From assembly GCF_032854445.1 (NCBI RefSeq), contig NC_088301.1, positions 3,472,001 to 3,536,000 on the forward strand: DNA of 64,000 nucleotides, written 5' to 3'. The stretch is from Liolophura sinensis. Taxonomy: Eukaryota; Mollusca; Polyplacophora; Chitonida; Chitonidae. This document shows positions 34,424 to 44,650 of this stretch, in pieces. The notes under the pieces are model-generated. The model saw only the letters and a program-made list of their open reading frames with translations. It did not search any database and had not been told where the DNA came from. The translations under genes and the position numbers were made by a program. Positions within the stretch are counted from its first letter, which is position 1. Every line of letters begins with the position of its first letter.

Positions 34424-36494
34424 TGAGACTTAGTGCGACCAAACCATGATAATGGTACACGTCTCAATATTACAACTGTGTATGCTTCCTGCTTTTCCAT
34501 TCGTGGATTTTAATAGGTCCCTAAACAAGAATCACTTTGTGTCGGTTACCGCTACCCTGTTCATGCCTAATTTGGGTAATTAGCCCAATCAAAACTAATA
34601 ATCTGTGTAGGCGTTTTCAATGGATGATAATGGTATTAATGACGCCAATTCCAAATGCAACTTTCAAATAGGACAGCTGTATGCAGGTAAGAGCTGCATA
34701 TCTTTACTTTGAACTAACAGAGGTTCATCAACTCTTAAATACGATAATTAACCTAAATAATTATACACAATATAATGCACTACAACAATACAGTATTCCA
34801 TACTCAAACACACATTCGCAATCCTGCTGACGATCCAAAATATCTATAGACTTAAATATATCCTGAGATTATAAAACAAGTAAATCACTGAAGCGAAACT
34901 AAATTCATATATTAAATGCATGTATAAAATGCATCAATTAAGAAATAAAAGACGCAAAAGCAGTTGCACGGCATTTTCAATGTCACATATATACACAAGA
35001 ACCTTTACAGAACCCTTTCTAAAATATTCAAAATACCCACATATGTGCTATGCGCCTTTACCGCCTTTTTAAGCGTACATAAAAGTTTAATATATTATTA
35101 CAGTCAAATGTATAGTTTCTGTAGAGTCCATTCTTCACATATGTATGGATGTACCCTTCAACAACCTAGAGCTACACAGCCTCAGAAAGTTCTGGAATAT
35201 CACAACACACTGATACAGTACAGCAGTATCAGAATACTCAGCTTTGCATGGTGCGGCCCTTTGTTGATATTTCTAATATGTATGTACTCAGTGAGGTACG
35301 AGGCTTATTAGATTCTATGGGCTCAGAACAGATCTTTTGAGAAAAATACAAATAACACTCATCTTGCGTGCCTGGTTACGTGTAGGCCTAAACCGCTTTT
35401 ATTAACTGACAAGAACGATAAGTGGGTCAAAGCTTTCGGTCCTATTGTATCCACCCTAAAAAAACATTCATATTGGATAAACAATTATGTTTTTAAGCAT
35501 TTTATTTAACTATTCAGCCTAATACGTTATTAATACAGGTTCACATCAGAATGTATGTCACACAAACACATGCATAAAAGAAATGCTGGGTTTTCTAATG
35601 ACTCGGCCCTGTTACCTTCACCCAAAAAAATGTTGATCCTCTAAATAGGGCGCTCAATGGCTCCTATCGCCTAAAGCGATCCAAACCCGATCGGTCTATC
35701 GCCAATGAGGTCGTAGGATCGAATCAAGCTTTTGCTGGCTCAACGGTGACTTTAAGTCAAGACGTGCATCAGGTAGCTGACGTCATGACGGCAATAAAAT
35801 CCTTGGCTGGTAGAAACAGTGAAAAACCGAAATTCGCTGGTAGAACGTGACGAACCTCCAAGCGTGCGGCCATGAGCCCGCCATTCCTTATGTACATGTA
35901 TATTGCGTCTGGACAGCGTTTGTTTATGTGATATTGTAGATGGTGTATCAGATGTATGTATAAGTACAGCAAAGAAACAAAAACGTCAGTTATTCCAAAA
36001 AACAATCTAAACATAATATTTCTTGACAACACAGCAGAATCACCTCAACTAAGGGAAAATCTAGCTACTCTTGCGCACAATCTGACTGTTTCACACGGAA
36101 CTAGCCTCTTCATGCTGGATAACAACCACTGACATAAGTTATACCAGTGTTTTGCACGAGTACGAGCCCAAAGGGCCAGTGAAAATATTGACCCTCGGCG
36201 AATATGGTAGCTTACCCAAAGCAGATTGACAAATTACAGGCCTAGAATTTTCTCTGAATTGTGAAAACTAAATATATACTGTGATTGTTTATAGCAAAGT
36301 ACTGTATTCAATGGTGTACTAGGATTTTACAATAATAAACTATATAGTTTTTCCACTAGAATGGTAAAAGGCAAACAAATGAAATTATCCAGCTGAAATC
36401 ATTAGAGACTTTCTATTTGAAAGTGGTTCCGATCCTCCACACCATATTTGTTCGTCATACTGAAAAGAAACTATTGTATTTCCACGTCACTCTA
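34424..36494. repeat. Array 3' flank, copy 1
   Basis: Downstream (3') side of receptor gene 1. Homologous flanks are at 40327-41990, 47655-50520, 56993-59074 and 62507-64000. Conserved landmarks are gataatggtacacgtctcaa, cgcctttttaagcg, a ggcgctcaatggctcc block and gacgtcatgacggcaat. Open frames of 80-120 codons within it (34964-35311, 35769-36032) recur in other copies, but only because the DNA is nearly identical. They break or shift in some copies, so I do not call genes. It may hold the 3' UTR of the receptor. Confidence 0.75.
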
Positions 36495-39491
36495 TTATGA
36501 ACCGAAACTCGTGTTTTCATACGCAGTTGATGTGCCAATCTTCTCGTATATGTTCCCATCTTCAGTTTGACTCTCGTTGTTCGGACGTCGAATATACACA
36601 CTGTCTATTTCATCACCCGGCTCTGCTTGAACACACGCACTTGTGGGTGCAGATACAGGGTTTGTCGACACAGATTGTGAATAACCAGGCGCAGTGTCAA
36701 GGGAGGAATTATTCGACTGATTCTGACCTGATCTACGCTTTCGTACATACAGGCAAATCGTCACAGCTCCTGCTAACAGAACACATAACCCCAAAGCTGA
36801 GGCTAGACCAATAACGACACCACCTTCAGCAAAAGGTGTTTCGTTTCTTGCAGAGATTACAAGTATGACCGTGCAAACCGCCGGGCTTTTCCTCCGTGAA
36901 CCTACCACAGCGAAAACACATATGTTGTAAGTCGTGTCCTTTGACAGATCGTCAAGAAGCACCTTTTCTGTTTCCGGGTGAACTAAAGTGGATCCTCCCA
37001 TACCAATATCATTCACTGGATGGTATTCTACTCTGTAACCTGTCATCATCCCGGGTCCAGTCTTCGTCCAGGTAACGCTGACCACACCGTTTTCAACAGT
37101 CACAGTTAGATTTGACAGTTTTATATTGGAGTCCTGTTCACACAGCCATCTAGTCTTATCACTGACTGACACAGAAACACTTCCGGAACATGCCGATAGC
37201 GGAAAACACACGGCGAGATACCCGGTAAAGGCCCGAGGAGAATGACAGCGTACCAAGTCTATCTTGTCCGGCACGGTGCCGTTCCTTAACCCAGCAATCT
37301 CACATCCACACGTTAAGGGGTTACCTGTCAGAAAACGCTTCGGAAATCTATTGCTAATATTAAAGCTGTTTAAACTGATAATATCGTTGTCACGGAGGTC
37401 GAGATGGTAAAGCAGTTTATATCGATCAAAGGTCTCAGTAGTTACACGATGGAGTCTGTTCCCAGAAAGGTAGAGATATCGAAGTTGATACTCGGGAGAA
37501 TCAGTCTTGGGCATCAGGTCACCGAAAACCTCCAACCTGTTGTTCCGCAGATACAGTTTGTAAACTATCCCAAGATAGGCTTCCGGGGAAATGTACGAGA
37601 TAGCGTTATTAGAGAGGTTTAATGTAATTTCATAGTGCCAGAACAATACAGGTGTTGACCTGCCACCAGGTATCAATACTTCTCCACCAGGTTTAACTTT
37701 GATATCTACTGGTAGTTTTGTTACATTTACATATGTGTTGAAGGAAAGGTCAGCATTTAAACGTAAACTTACATCGCCATCTTGTTTCTCGTGAAAAAGG
37801 ACTTGAATGACTTCGTTTATGAAGTTATGTTTTGCAGAAACTTTAATATAAGAACGGTCAGAAAATTCAGTCGGATGTTCTACTTCTATTACTAAACTGT
37901 CTTGGATTTGATTGTTGTCACATACAATTAAGTTGTCCGTGTAATGATTATTCCTATAAGGGATTTTTACGTTAAGTGTAGTTATCTTGTTGTTCGAAAC
38001 GTTAAGTCTAGAGTTAGCTGTATGGGAATTTGCTAATAAGAGGGGACCTTGGATATTGTTCATTGACAGATCCAAAGAGACGTTCCATGCATTATCAGGA
38101 ACCTTATCTAAACTACAGTTCCTTAGACGAACTTCTAGCATTGTTGCCAGTGTCGGTATTACGTCCGCGGGGATATACTTTAGAGGATTGTGAGATAAAT
38201 CAAGCATCCTTAACCCTTTGAGATGACCAAGTAACTTTCCCAACCATTTCCAGGAAGTGCTTGACAGCTCGTTACTTTTTAAGTTCACTTCGCGTAATGA
38301 ATTCTTAATGACATAAAATAACACTTCGCTCAGAAAGGATATCTGGTTGTTCTCTAAATGTAAGGCCCGTAGACTTGAAACGTTGAAAAACACGTCAGGG
38401 CCTATGTCTATAAGCTGATTGCCACTTAGATCCAATGTGCTGAGTGAAGATAAATTCCTAAACGAACCTGCTTGCATATTTCGGATAGCATTACCGGTCA
38501 AATTAAGGTACCTTAAAACAGGAAAATCAACAAACGCATCTCTGTTAATCACTGTCAATTTGTTAAGACTAAGATATATGAACGTCACTTTAGACAGGCC
38601 AACAAACATCCTAGGTCCAATCTCTCTTAGCCTGTTGTCATGAAGACTCAATCCGTAAAGATTTGTCAGTCCTGCAAAAGTTTCAGGTAACAAATGAGTC
38701 AATTTGTTTCTCATCAGGCTTATATATCCAAGTCGCCTAAGATTCCTAAAAGTCCTCTTTGAGAGGCCACTAATTCTGTTGTTTCGTAAGTACAGGTTTT
38801 CCAAATTCGTCAAGTCATCGAAAAGATTGTCGTCTAGCGATGTAAGTTTGTTAAAATCGAGATCCAAAGTTTTCAGCTCCGTCAATCCATGGAACATATA
38901 AGCGTGTAGAACAGATATGTTATTGTGCGACAAATCCAGGGTAGTCAGTTCATTAAGTTCACCGAATGCCGCAAGCTCAATGCGGGACATTCCATTTGCA
39001 CTTAAATCTAATGTCTGTAGACGTGGAAAATGCTCGAAATCGCTTGGTCTTACGGTAATAATGCTATTGTTACGCAGATCCAGTTTTGTGATCGAGTTGA
39101 ACCTGGCTAGAGTGCAACTCGGTACACGGTTCAACAAGTTGTTTGGCAAATATATCCTTGACACTTTTTCGCCTATACCGCTGAAGTCTGAACAGTTCAA
39201 TTCCGATATCCCAGTGAATTGTACGTCCAGAGTGCTGACGTTCAAACCGCTGAATGTTCCGTCATGAATGTACATCACATCAGGATTTCCGCGAATTCTC
39301 AAATTGTCAAACCGAAAGTGTGACATACCCAGGAATGGCATGTAAGGTGTAGACATTTTATCACAGATAATGTTACTGTTATTTCGTCTGAGACAGGTAC
39401 ACTGTGGTTGAATATGGCAAACCTCGCTGTACACAGTCGCTAACCCGATGGCAAGACAAACGAGAATACAACAGGGTAATCCACCAGCCAT
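36495..39491 (-). CDS. LRR-FN3 transmembrane receptor 1 (intact)
   Basis: A single uninterrupted exon of 998 residues. The start is the ATG at 39491 (context gacaaaATGG), just before a hydrophobic signal peptide (MAGGLPCCILVCLAIGLATV). The open frame continues upstream only through non-ATG codons. Domains: signal peptide 1-22; cysteine-rich LRR N-cap ~25-45 (CHIQPQCTC...CDK); about 14 regular 24-residue LRRs to ~470 (LxxLDLSxNxI pattern); irregular LRR-like sequence ~470-640; four more LRRs; LRR C-cap ~724-768 (NPLTCGC...C...C); fibronectin-III-like domain ~793-885; transmembrane helix ~890-916; RKRR stop-transfer; 82-residue tail. Tail tyrosines include YSQS, SVYIRR, NIYEKI (YxxI) and AYENT (YxN, a Grb2-SH2-type consensus). 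There is no TIR, kinase or Ig domain, so it is not a Toll receptor. The architecture suggests cell-surface recognition; the ligand is unknown and an immune role is inference. I see no intron. Confidence 0.9.
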   Translation of the reverse strand: MAGGLPCCILVCLAIGLATVYSEVCHIQPQCTCLRRNNSNIICDKMSTPYMPFLGMSHFRFDNLRIRGNPDVMYIHDGTFSGLNVSTLDVQFTGISELNCSDFSGIGEKVSRIYLPNNLLNRVPSCTLARFNSITKLDLRNNSIITVRPSDFEHFPRLQTLDLSANGMSRIELAAFGELNELTTLDLSHNNISVLHAYMFHGLTELKTLDLDFNKLTSLDDNLFDDLTNLENLYLRNNRISGLSKRTFRNLRRLGYISLMRNKLTHLLPETFAGLTNLYGLSLHDNRLREIGPRMFVGLSKVTFIYLSLNKLTVINRDAFVDFPVLRYLNLTGNAIRNMQAGSFRNLSSLSTLDLSGNQLIDIGPDVFFNVSSLRALHLENNQISFLSEVLFYVIKNSLREVNLKSNELSSTSWKWLGKLLGHLKGLRMLDLSHNPLKYIPADVIPTLATMLEVRLRNCSLDKVPDNAWNVSLDLSMNNIQGPLLLANSHTANSRLNVSNNKITTLNVKIPYRNNHYTDNLIVCDNNQIQDSLVIEVEHPTEFSDRSYIKVSAKHNFINEVIQVLFHEKQDGDVSLRLNADLSFNTYVNVTKLPVDIKVKPGGEVLIPGGRSTPVLFWHYEITLNLSNNAISYISPEAYLGIVYKLYLRNNRLEVFGDLMPKTDSPEYQLRYLYLSGNRLHRVTTETFDRYKLLYHLDLRDNDIISLNSFNISNRFPKRFLTGNPLTCGCEIAGLRNGTVPDKIDLVRCHSPRAFTGYLAVCFPLSACSGSVSVSVSDKTRWLCEQDSNIKLSNLTVTVENGVVSVTWTKTGPGMMTGYRVEYHPVNDIGMGGSTLVHPETEKVLLDDLSKDTTYNICVFAVVGSRRKSPAVCTVILVISARNETPFAEGGVVIGLASALGLCVLLAGAVTICLYVRKRRSGQNQSNNSSLDTAPGYSQSVSTNPVSAPTSACVQAEPGDEIDSVYIRRPNNESQTEDGNIYEKIGTSTAYENTSFGS

Positions 39492-39533
39492 TTTGTCCAC
39501 AGTTAGCCAACTGGTGGTACTTGCCCAGTCTCC

Positions 39534-39566
39534 ACATATATAAGTCGGGGTGTGCATATATATGTT
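39534..39566 (-). promoter_or_regulatory. Candidate TATA-type core promoter, receptor 1
   Basis: On the minus strand, two TATA-like motifs (catatatatg and cttatatatg) lie about 45-75 bp upstream of the ATG, separated by cacaccccga. The same block is kept upstream of the other intact copies (53561-53592, 62117-62150). In the pseudogene at 47081-47112 the distal motif has become catacgtatg. Conservation could simply reflect recent duplication. Confidence 0.4.
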
Positions 39567-40228
39567 CTGTAAACTTGCCAAACGGGAAGTGTCTTCATAA
39601 CCAATACCCAATTAGGCGTATCTGAAGACTATTTACTAGACCTTTTGTAAAAGGTTCATTACTTAAATGGAAGCCCCACTCGTGTGGCAAGAAGCGGCTT
39701 TATGTATCAGTACCTGCAAATCTTCTCGAGCTCGAAACCAACCTAGTATTTGTTTTGGGGAGCTTGCTAAACCAGTTCACTGTGAGGAATACTCCTTAGC
39801 AAATTCTAATCAATTGGTCACGCCCGGCACACATAGGTGAAGCTAGAGCATTGATAATAAAGAGACTTGAAATGTAGGCCTATATTCCTCTTACAGTCAT
39901 TATCCTTTCTGTATACTTAAAACCATAAGTTACGTATTACCTTTATTGCAGTAGCCGCTGGTATTACAGCATACCATCCGGTGTCTTGGCCCAGCAACTG
40001 CCAAGAGCTAACTATTTGGCGACCTGAGCAAGCGGAAACCCACGTTTTATTTTAGAGTTTTCCTTTCCTAAAATAGCCCACGTTTGTCCACCAGTTTTCA
40101 ATATGAGCAGTCTGATACAAATGGCAGATTTGTGGCTGAAATAACCTCCAAACTAAACCGACGAAAAAGGTAAATTATATAAATGAAGAGACTATTCCCA
40201 TGTGCCGTGCAACCGCTATTAATCTGTT

Positions 40229-40325
40229 ATGGAGCCTCCGTGACCGAGTTGTTAACCTACTAGAGCAGAAGTCTCAGGAACATCTCACCAGTCTGGCCAA
40301 AATGTGAGTTCAAGTCCAGCTCTTA
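40229..40325 (+). mobile_element. SINE family 1, head-only fragment
   Basis: Only the tRNA-derived 5' part is present: ggagcctccgtgaccgagtt, gttaacc, aggaacatctcaccagtctg and gagttcaagtccagctct. Related fragments sit at the same place relative to the other receptor copies (47364-47456, 54421-54487, 62403-62500), so it predates the array expansion. Confidence 0.7.
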
Positions 40326-40326
40326 T

Positions 40327-41990
40327 AGATAGATAATAATGACTTAGTGCCACTAAACCATGATAATGGTACACGTCTCAATATTACAGCTGTGTATGCT
40401 TCCTGCTTTTCCATTCGTGGGTTTTGATAGGTCTCTAAACAAGAATCACTTTGTGTCGGTTACCTCTACCCTGCTGTTCAGAAAATCACAAGCATATCAA
40501 CATAACAATGGCAAATCAGAAACAAAATACAAGCGAGATATTCTGACCATTTTTCTTAAGTTATGCCAGCATTAAGTAGACAGATTTTTTTAACTCTCTC
40601 TAACACTCATATACTTGAATGCGCAAGGATACAGAAGACGCAAGTTAATCTACATCCCATTGTTTCATAGCTGTACGCAAGTAAGAGCTGCACATCTTTA
40701 CTTTGAAGTAACAGAGGTTCATCAATTCTTAAATACGGTAATTAACTAAAATAAGAGGTCCACACTTGTAGGTAATGCACATCAGCAATACAGAATTCCA
40801 CCCTCAAACACACATTCGCAATCCTATTGACGATCTAAAACACCTGGCACATAAACTTATAACCGTAATATTCAGAGGTTATATAACCTGTAAATCACTG
40901 AAGCGAAACTAAATTCAAATATTAAAAAGCATATACGACATTAATTAAGAAATGAAAGACGCAAAAGCACTTTCAATGTCACATATATTCATAAGAGCCT
41001 TTACAGAATCTTTTCTAAAAAATATTCACATTACAAATATATGTGCTATGCGCGTTTACCGCCTTTTTAAGCGCACAACAAAAGTTTTAAAAAATTGTTA
41101 AATATATTATCATAGTCAAATCTAAAGTTTCTATAGCGTCCATTCTTTTCATATATATGGATATACCCTTCAACAACCTAGAGCTACACAAGTCTCTGAA
41201 ATTAGTGGAATATAACAACACAGTGGTACTGTTCAGCAGTATCAGAATACTCAGCTTTGTATGGCGCGGTCCTTTGTTGATATTTCTAATATGTATGTAC
41301 TCAGTGAGGTACGAGGCTTATCAGATTCTATGGGCTCAGAACAGATCTTTTGTGAAAAATACAAATAACACTCATCTTGCGTGCCTGGTTGCGTTGTAGG
41401 CCTATACCGTTTTTATTAACTAACAAGAACGATAAGTGGGTCAAAGCTTTCGGTCCTATTGTATCCACCCTAAAAAACTATTCATATTGGATAAACAATT
41501 ACGTCTTTAAGCATTTTATTTAACTATTCATCCGGATAAGTTATCAATATAGGTTGACATCAGAATGTATGCCACAAAACACAGATATGAAAGAAGTGCT
41601 GGGTTTTCTAATGACTCGGCGTTGTTACCTTCACCAAAAAATGTTGATCATCTAAATAGAGCGCTCAATGGCTCTAAAGCGTTTTACTGTCCAAATCCGA
41701 TCGCCCTATCGCCACTGGGGTCACAAGATCGAATGAAGCTTTTACTGGCTCAACGGTGACTTTAAGTTAAGGTGAGCATCAGGTAGCTGACGTCATGACG
41801 GCAATTAAATCCTTGGGTTGAAGAGACAGTGCGAAACCGGCGTTCCCTGATAGAGCATGACGAACCTCCCAGCGCCCGCCATTCGCCAGCTAGGTGCAGA
41901 ATTAGTTTTTCAAGCAAGAATTTTATGTAAATTGTTAATATGGATATTATTCGTGTGTGGGTAATAGACTGCAAAAACGGCGTTTAGAAA
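40327..41990. repeat. Array 3' flank, copy 2
   Basis: Homologous to 34424-36494 but closest to 62507-64000, sharing gctgttcagaaaatcacaag and the catatatatggatataccct variant. It is the 3' flank of the pseudogene at 43742, from which it is now separated by about 1.7 kb of unrelated sequence that includes a SINE family 2 insertion. Confidence 0.75.
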
Positions 41991-43741
41991 TTAGACGTCC
42001 TTTTAACATGTTGTGTGCTAAACATGTTTTTCTCACAAACATATTTGGACGTGTTTAGTGTCTTTAACGTTTGCTCTCCTAAACAATCTGGCATCCAAAC
42101 CTGTACGCATTCAGAATTTAAACATACATTTGGCTTCGGCTTTTATCTGAGCGCATTCCTAATCTTGATATATTCCGGGTTAAATACGTTTAGGGACGAA
42201 TGGTTGACATGTAGGCCTACATCATATACATGTTTTTTGCTTGTATATGTAGTCAAAAATAATTTATGACAAAGTTTTCACTTGTCCGTTATCTGTTGAC
42301 AATCCGCAAAGGTATGGGAGACTAGCACAATAGGTGCCCCAATTTTAGAATTAATTTAGAATGAAAAAAATGGAGCACTTCAATTGTGTTTTCAGTGATA
42401 ATAGTGCGTGAATAAGCTACATAGGCCCGTATTCCAGACCCATATTTCAGGCCTGTAGGTATATGAACACACTATAGCTTCGTCTAAATTCACGCTGATG
42501 TAGAACTATGTTCTATATGTGTGGTCTCAGCCTCGGATCCGGTCGAAAATATTGTAAGTAAAGTATTCTCTCTTTTCTTCCAACCGGCCCGGATAGCACA
42601 GTTGGTAGAGCGTCCGCTTCGGGACCGGTAGATCCAGGATCAATCCTTGATCGAGTCACACCTAAGACTTTAAAAGAGGAAGTTGTAACTTCCTCGCTTG
42701 GCGTTCAGCATGAAGGGGATAATGCAACGACTGGTTGACCCGTATCAGTATAATGGCTCGGGCGGGCGGGGCGGCTTACTTGCCTTCGGTAAGTCGTCTC
42801 AGTGAAGCAGCACTAAATAAAAGAGCGGTGGAAATCCGTCCTGCTACAAGGAGGCACGTTACACGTACATGCACCCTAAAGATTCCTTCGTCGTCATATG
42901 ACTGAAAAATTGTTGAGTACGACGTTAAACCCCAAGCACTCACTCTATTCTTCCGTCCCTTAACCGCTGCTAACCGCTGCCATAGGATTCAATTCTTACA
43001 CAGAACGTCTTTGTTATGGCACTGCTCTCTTCGGTCAGCCGAAGAGAGCTATTTCTCAGTTTTCTACATCATAACATCAAAAGACAGCAGGTGAGTGATA
43101 TCATCATTGATGTAAAACTGTTGTTAAATGGTACATATAGGAAATATAGGAATTGTTTAACTATCCTCACAGATAGACATTATTTGCTGTGTCCTACTGT
43201 TTTTAAATTCTAAACTAAATTACTTTGATACATTAACACAAGTAGTTGAATATTTAGACATTTAACATAAAGATTACCGACCTTGAACTTTAATTTCTTT
43301 TTCTCATTTAATAGAAGTATGAAGTGGAAAGTGGTCTTGAAGTAATACAGCAATGAAACAGTAATATGAGCAAACTTGAGCAGGCCGTGGTTTGCCGCTG
43401 AAGTTCGTCACATAGGGGAGGTAGGAAGTTTAAGTACGTAAAAGTTTCATTGTGAAATATAGACCACTATGAGCTACAGAATGTGAATGTATGATGAAAA
43501 TAAAAATATGTCATTTGTCCAAATTTTGCCTTTATTAATCATTCTTAGATAGATTGGTGTAAACGTGTAAAAATAACGGAAAAAATATGAGCTTCGATTT
43601 ACGTTTAGGCTTTATACGCCGTTTTTGCAGTGTATGTTCAGGGATAGCATATTTTTCTATGGACATTGCTTATGCACATGTATTTTACGTAAGAATGGAG
43701 TAATGCAGTAATGTAATGCATCTCTATGTCACTAACCCATA
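41991..43741. other. Unique sequence between flank and pseudogene
   Basis: Apart from the SINE at 42586-42942, I recognise nothing here. Short open frames (42015-42269, 43016-43213) have no family resemblance. Confidence 0.4.
42586..42942 (+). mobile_element. SINE family 2, full length with TSD
   Basis: A 357-bp tRNA-derived SINE. The head carries an A box (gatagcacagttggtagagc) and a decayed B box (ttgatcgagtcac). The body includes cttcctcgcttggcgttcag and catgaaggggataatgcaac. The 3' end is gactgaaaaattgttgagta, cgacgttaaaccccaagca. Imperfect 16-bp direct repeats flank it: ctcttttcttccaacc (42570-42585) and ctctattcttccgtcc (42943-42958), 13 of 16 matching. It is distinct in sequence from SINE family 1. 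Truncated copies are at 23137-23224 and 54573-54855. Confidence 0.85.
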
Positions 43742-44384
43742 TTATGCACGGAAATTCGTGTTTTCGTATGCAGTTGATCTGCCAACCTTCTCATATATGT
43801 TCCCATCTTCAGTGTGACTATCGTCGGAGGAACGTACAACATACAAACTGTTTATTTCGACGCCCAGCTCAGTCTAGGTTGGTGCACCTGTTTATGCAGA
43901 TAGTGGATTAGCAGGCGGAGTGTCAAGGGAGAAATCATTCAACTTATTCTGACCTGATCTACGCTTTCGTATACACAGGCAAATCGTCACAGCTCCTGCT
44001 AACAGAACACATAACCCCAAAGCTGAGGCTAGGCCAATAATGACACCACCTTCAGCAAAAGGTGTTTGCTTTCTCCTAGAGATTACCGGTACACCAACAT
44101 GTACATGTATCTCCGTACAAACCACAGGACTCTTACGTTTGAATGCAGCACAATGAAAACACATATGTTGTAAGTCGTGTCCTTTGACAGATCGTCAAGA
44201 AGAACCTTTTCTGTTTCCGGGTGAACTAAAGTGGATCCTCCCATACCAATATCATTCACTGGGTGGTATTCTACTCTGTAACCTGTCATCATCCCGGGTC
44301 CAATCTTCGTCCAGGCAACGCTGACCACACCGTTTTCAACAGTCACAGTTAGATTTGACAGTTTTATATTGGAGTCCTGTTCAC

Positions 44385-44650
44385 TTATTTATTTATTTGA
44401 TTGGTGTTTTTACGCCGTACTCAAGAATATTTCACTTATACGACGGCGGCCAGCATTATGGTGGGAAGAAAACAGGCAGAGCCCGGCGGAAACCCACGAC
44501 CTTACGCAGGTTGCTGCAAGACCTTCCCACGTATGGTCGGAGGGGAAGCCAGCATGAGCTGGACTTGAACTCACAGCGACTGCATTGGTGAGAGGCTCCT
44601 GGGTCATTACGCTGCGCTAGCGCGCTAACCAACTGAGCCACGGAGGTCCC
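44385..44650 (-). mobile_element. SINE family 1, full length, perfect 14-bp TSD
   Basis: A 266-bp minus-strand insertion in the pseudogene. The flanking target-site duplication ggagtcctgttcac is exact (44371-44384 and 44651-44664). In the intact genes that 14-mer occurs once at this place. The head at the right end contains the A box (tggctcagttggttagcgcg on the minus strand) and B-box-like gagttcaagtccagctcatg. The tail at the left is (aaat)n. This is the best reference copy in the window. Confidence 0.95.

Larger units (their letters stand above)
33545..41826. repeat. Segmental duplication, left block
   Basis: This ~8.3-kb block contains a dispersed repeat, the 3' flank, receptor gene 1, a SINE-head fragment and the next 3' flank. 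It recurs at 56078-64000 in the same orientation and order, with almost every base matching by eye in the parts compared. Differences include about 412 bp (39617-40030) absent from the right block, a ~59-bp segment present only in the right block (about 56581-56638), and scattered substitutions. The window ends before the right block does. Confidence 0.85.

Noticed and set aside
34964-35311. 115-120-codon frame recurring in the 3' flanks (also 48871 and 57544)
   Set aside because: It is preserved only where flanks are nearly identical, is frameshifted at 49160, and loses its start in the flanks at 40327 and 62507.
36495-36560. Canonical ITAM in the receptor 1 tail
   Set aside because: YEKI is followed five residues later by YENT. 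The second motif lacks the I/L at +3 and the spacing is short.
36495-39491. Toll-like receptor call
   Set aside because: There is no TIR domain. The tail is ~80 residues with tyrosine motifs, and an FN3-like domain precedes the membrane helix.
39492-39611. N-terminal extension of receptor 1 upstream of MAGG
   Set aside because: It begins at a non-ATG codon and would place 40 hydrophilic residues before a good signal peptide. It also overlaps the TATA-like promoter block. The same applies to the short extensions of receptors 2 and 3.
36497-39625. Plus-strand open frames opposite the receptor genes
   Set aside because: Shadows of the LRR coding strand. They recur at each copy because the DNA is duplicated and match no family.
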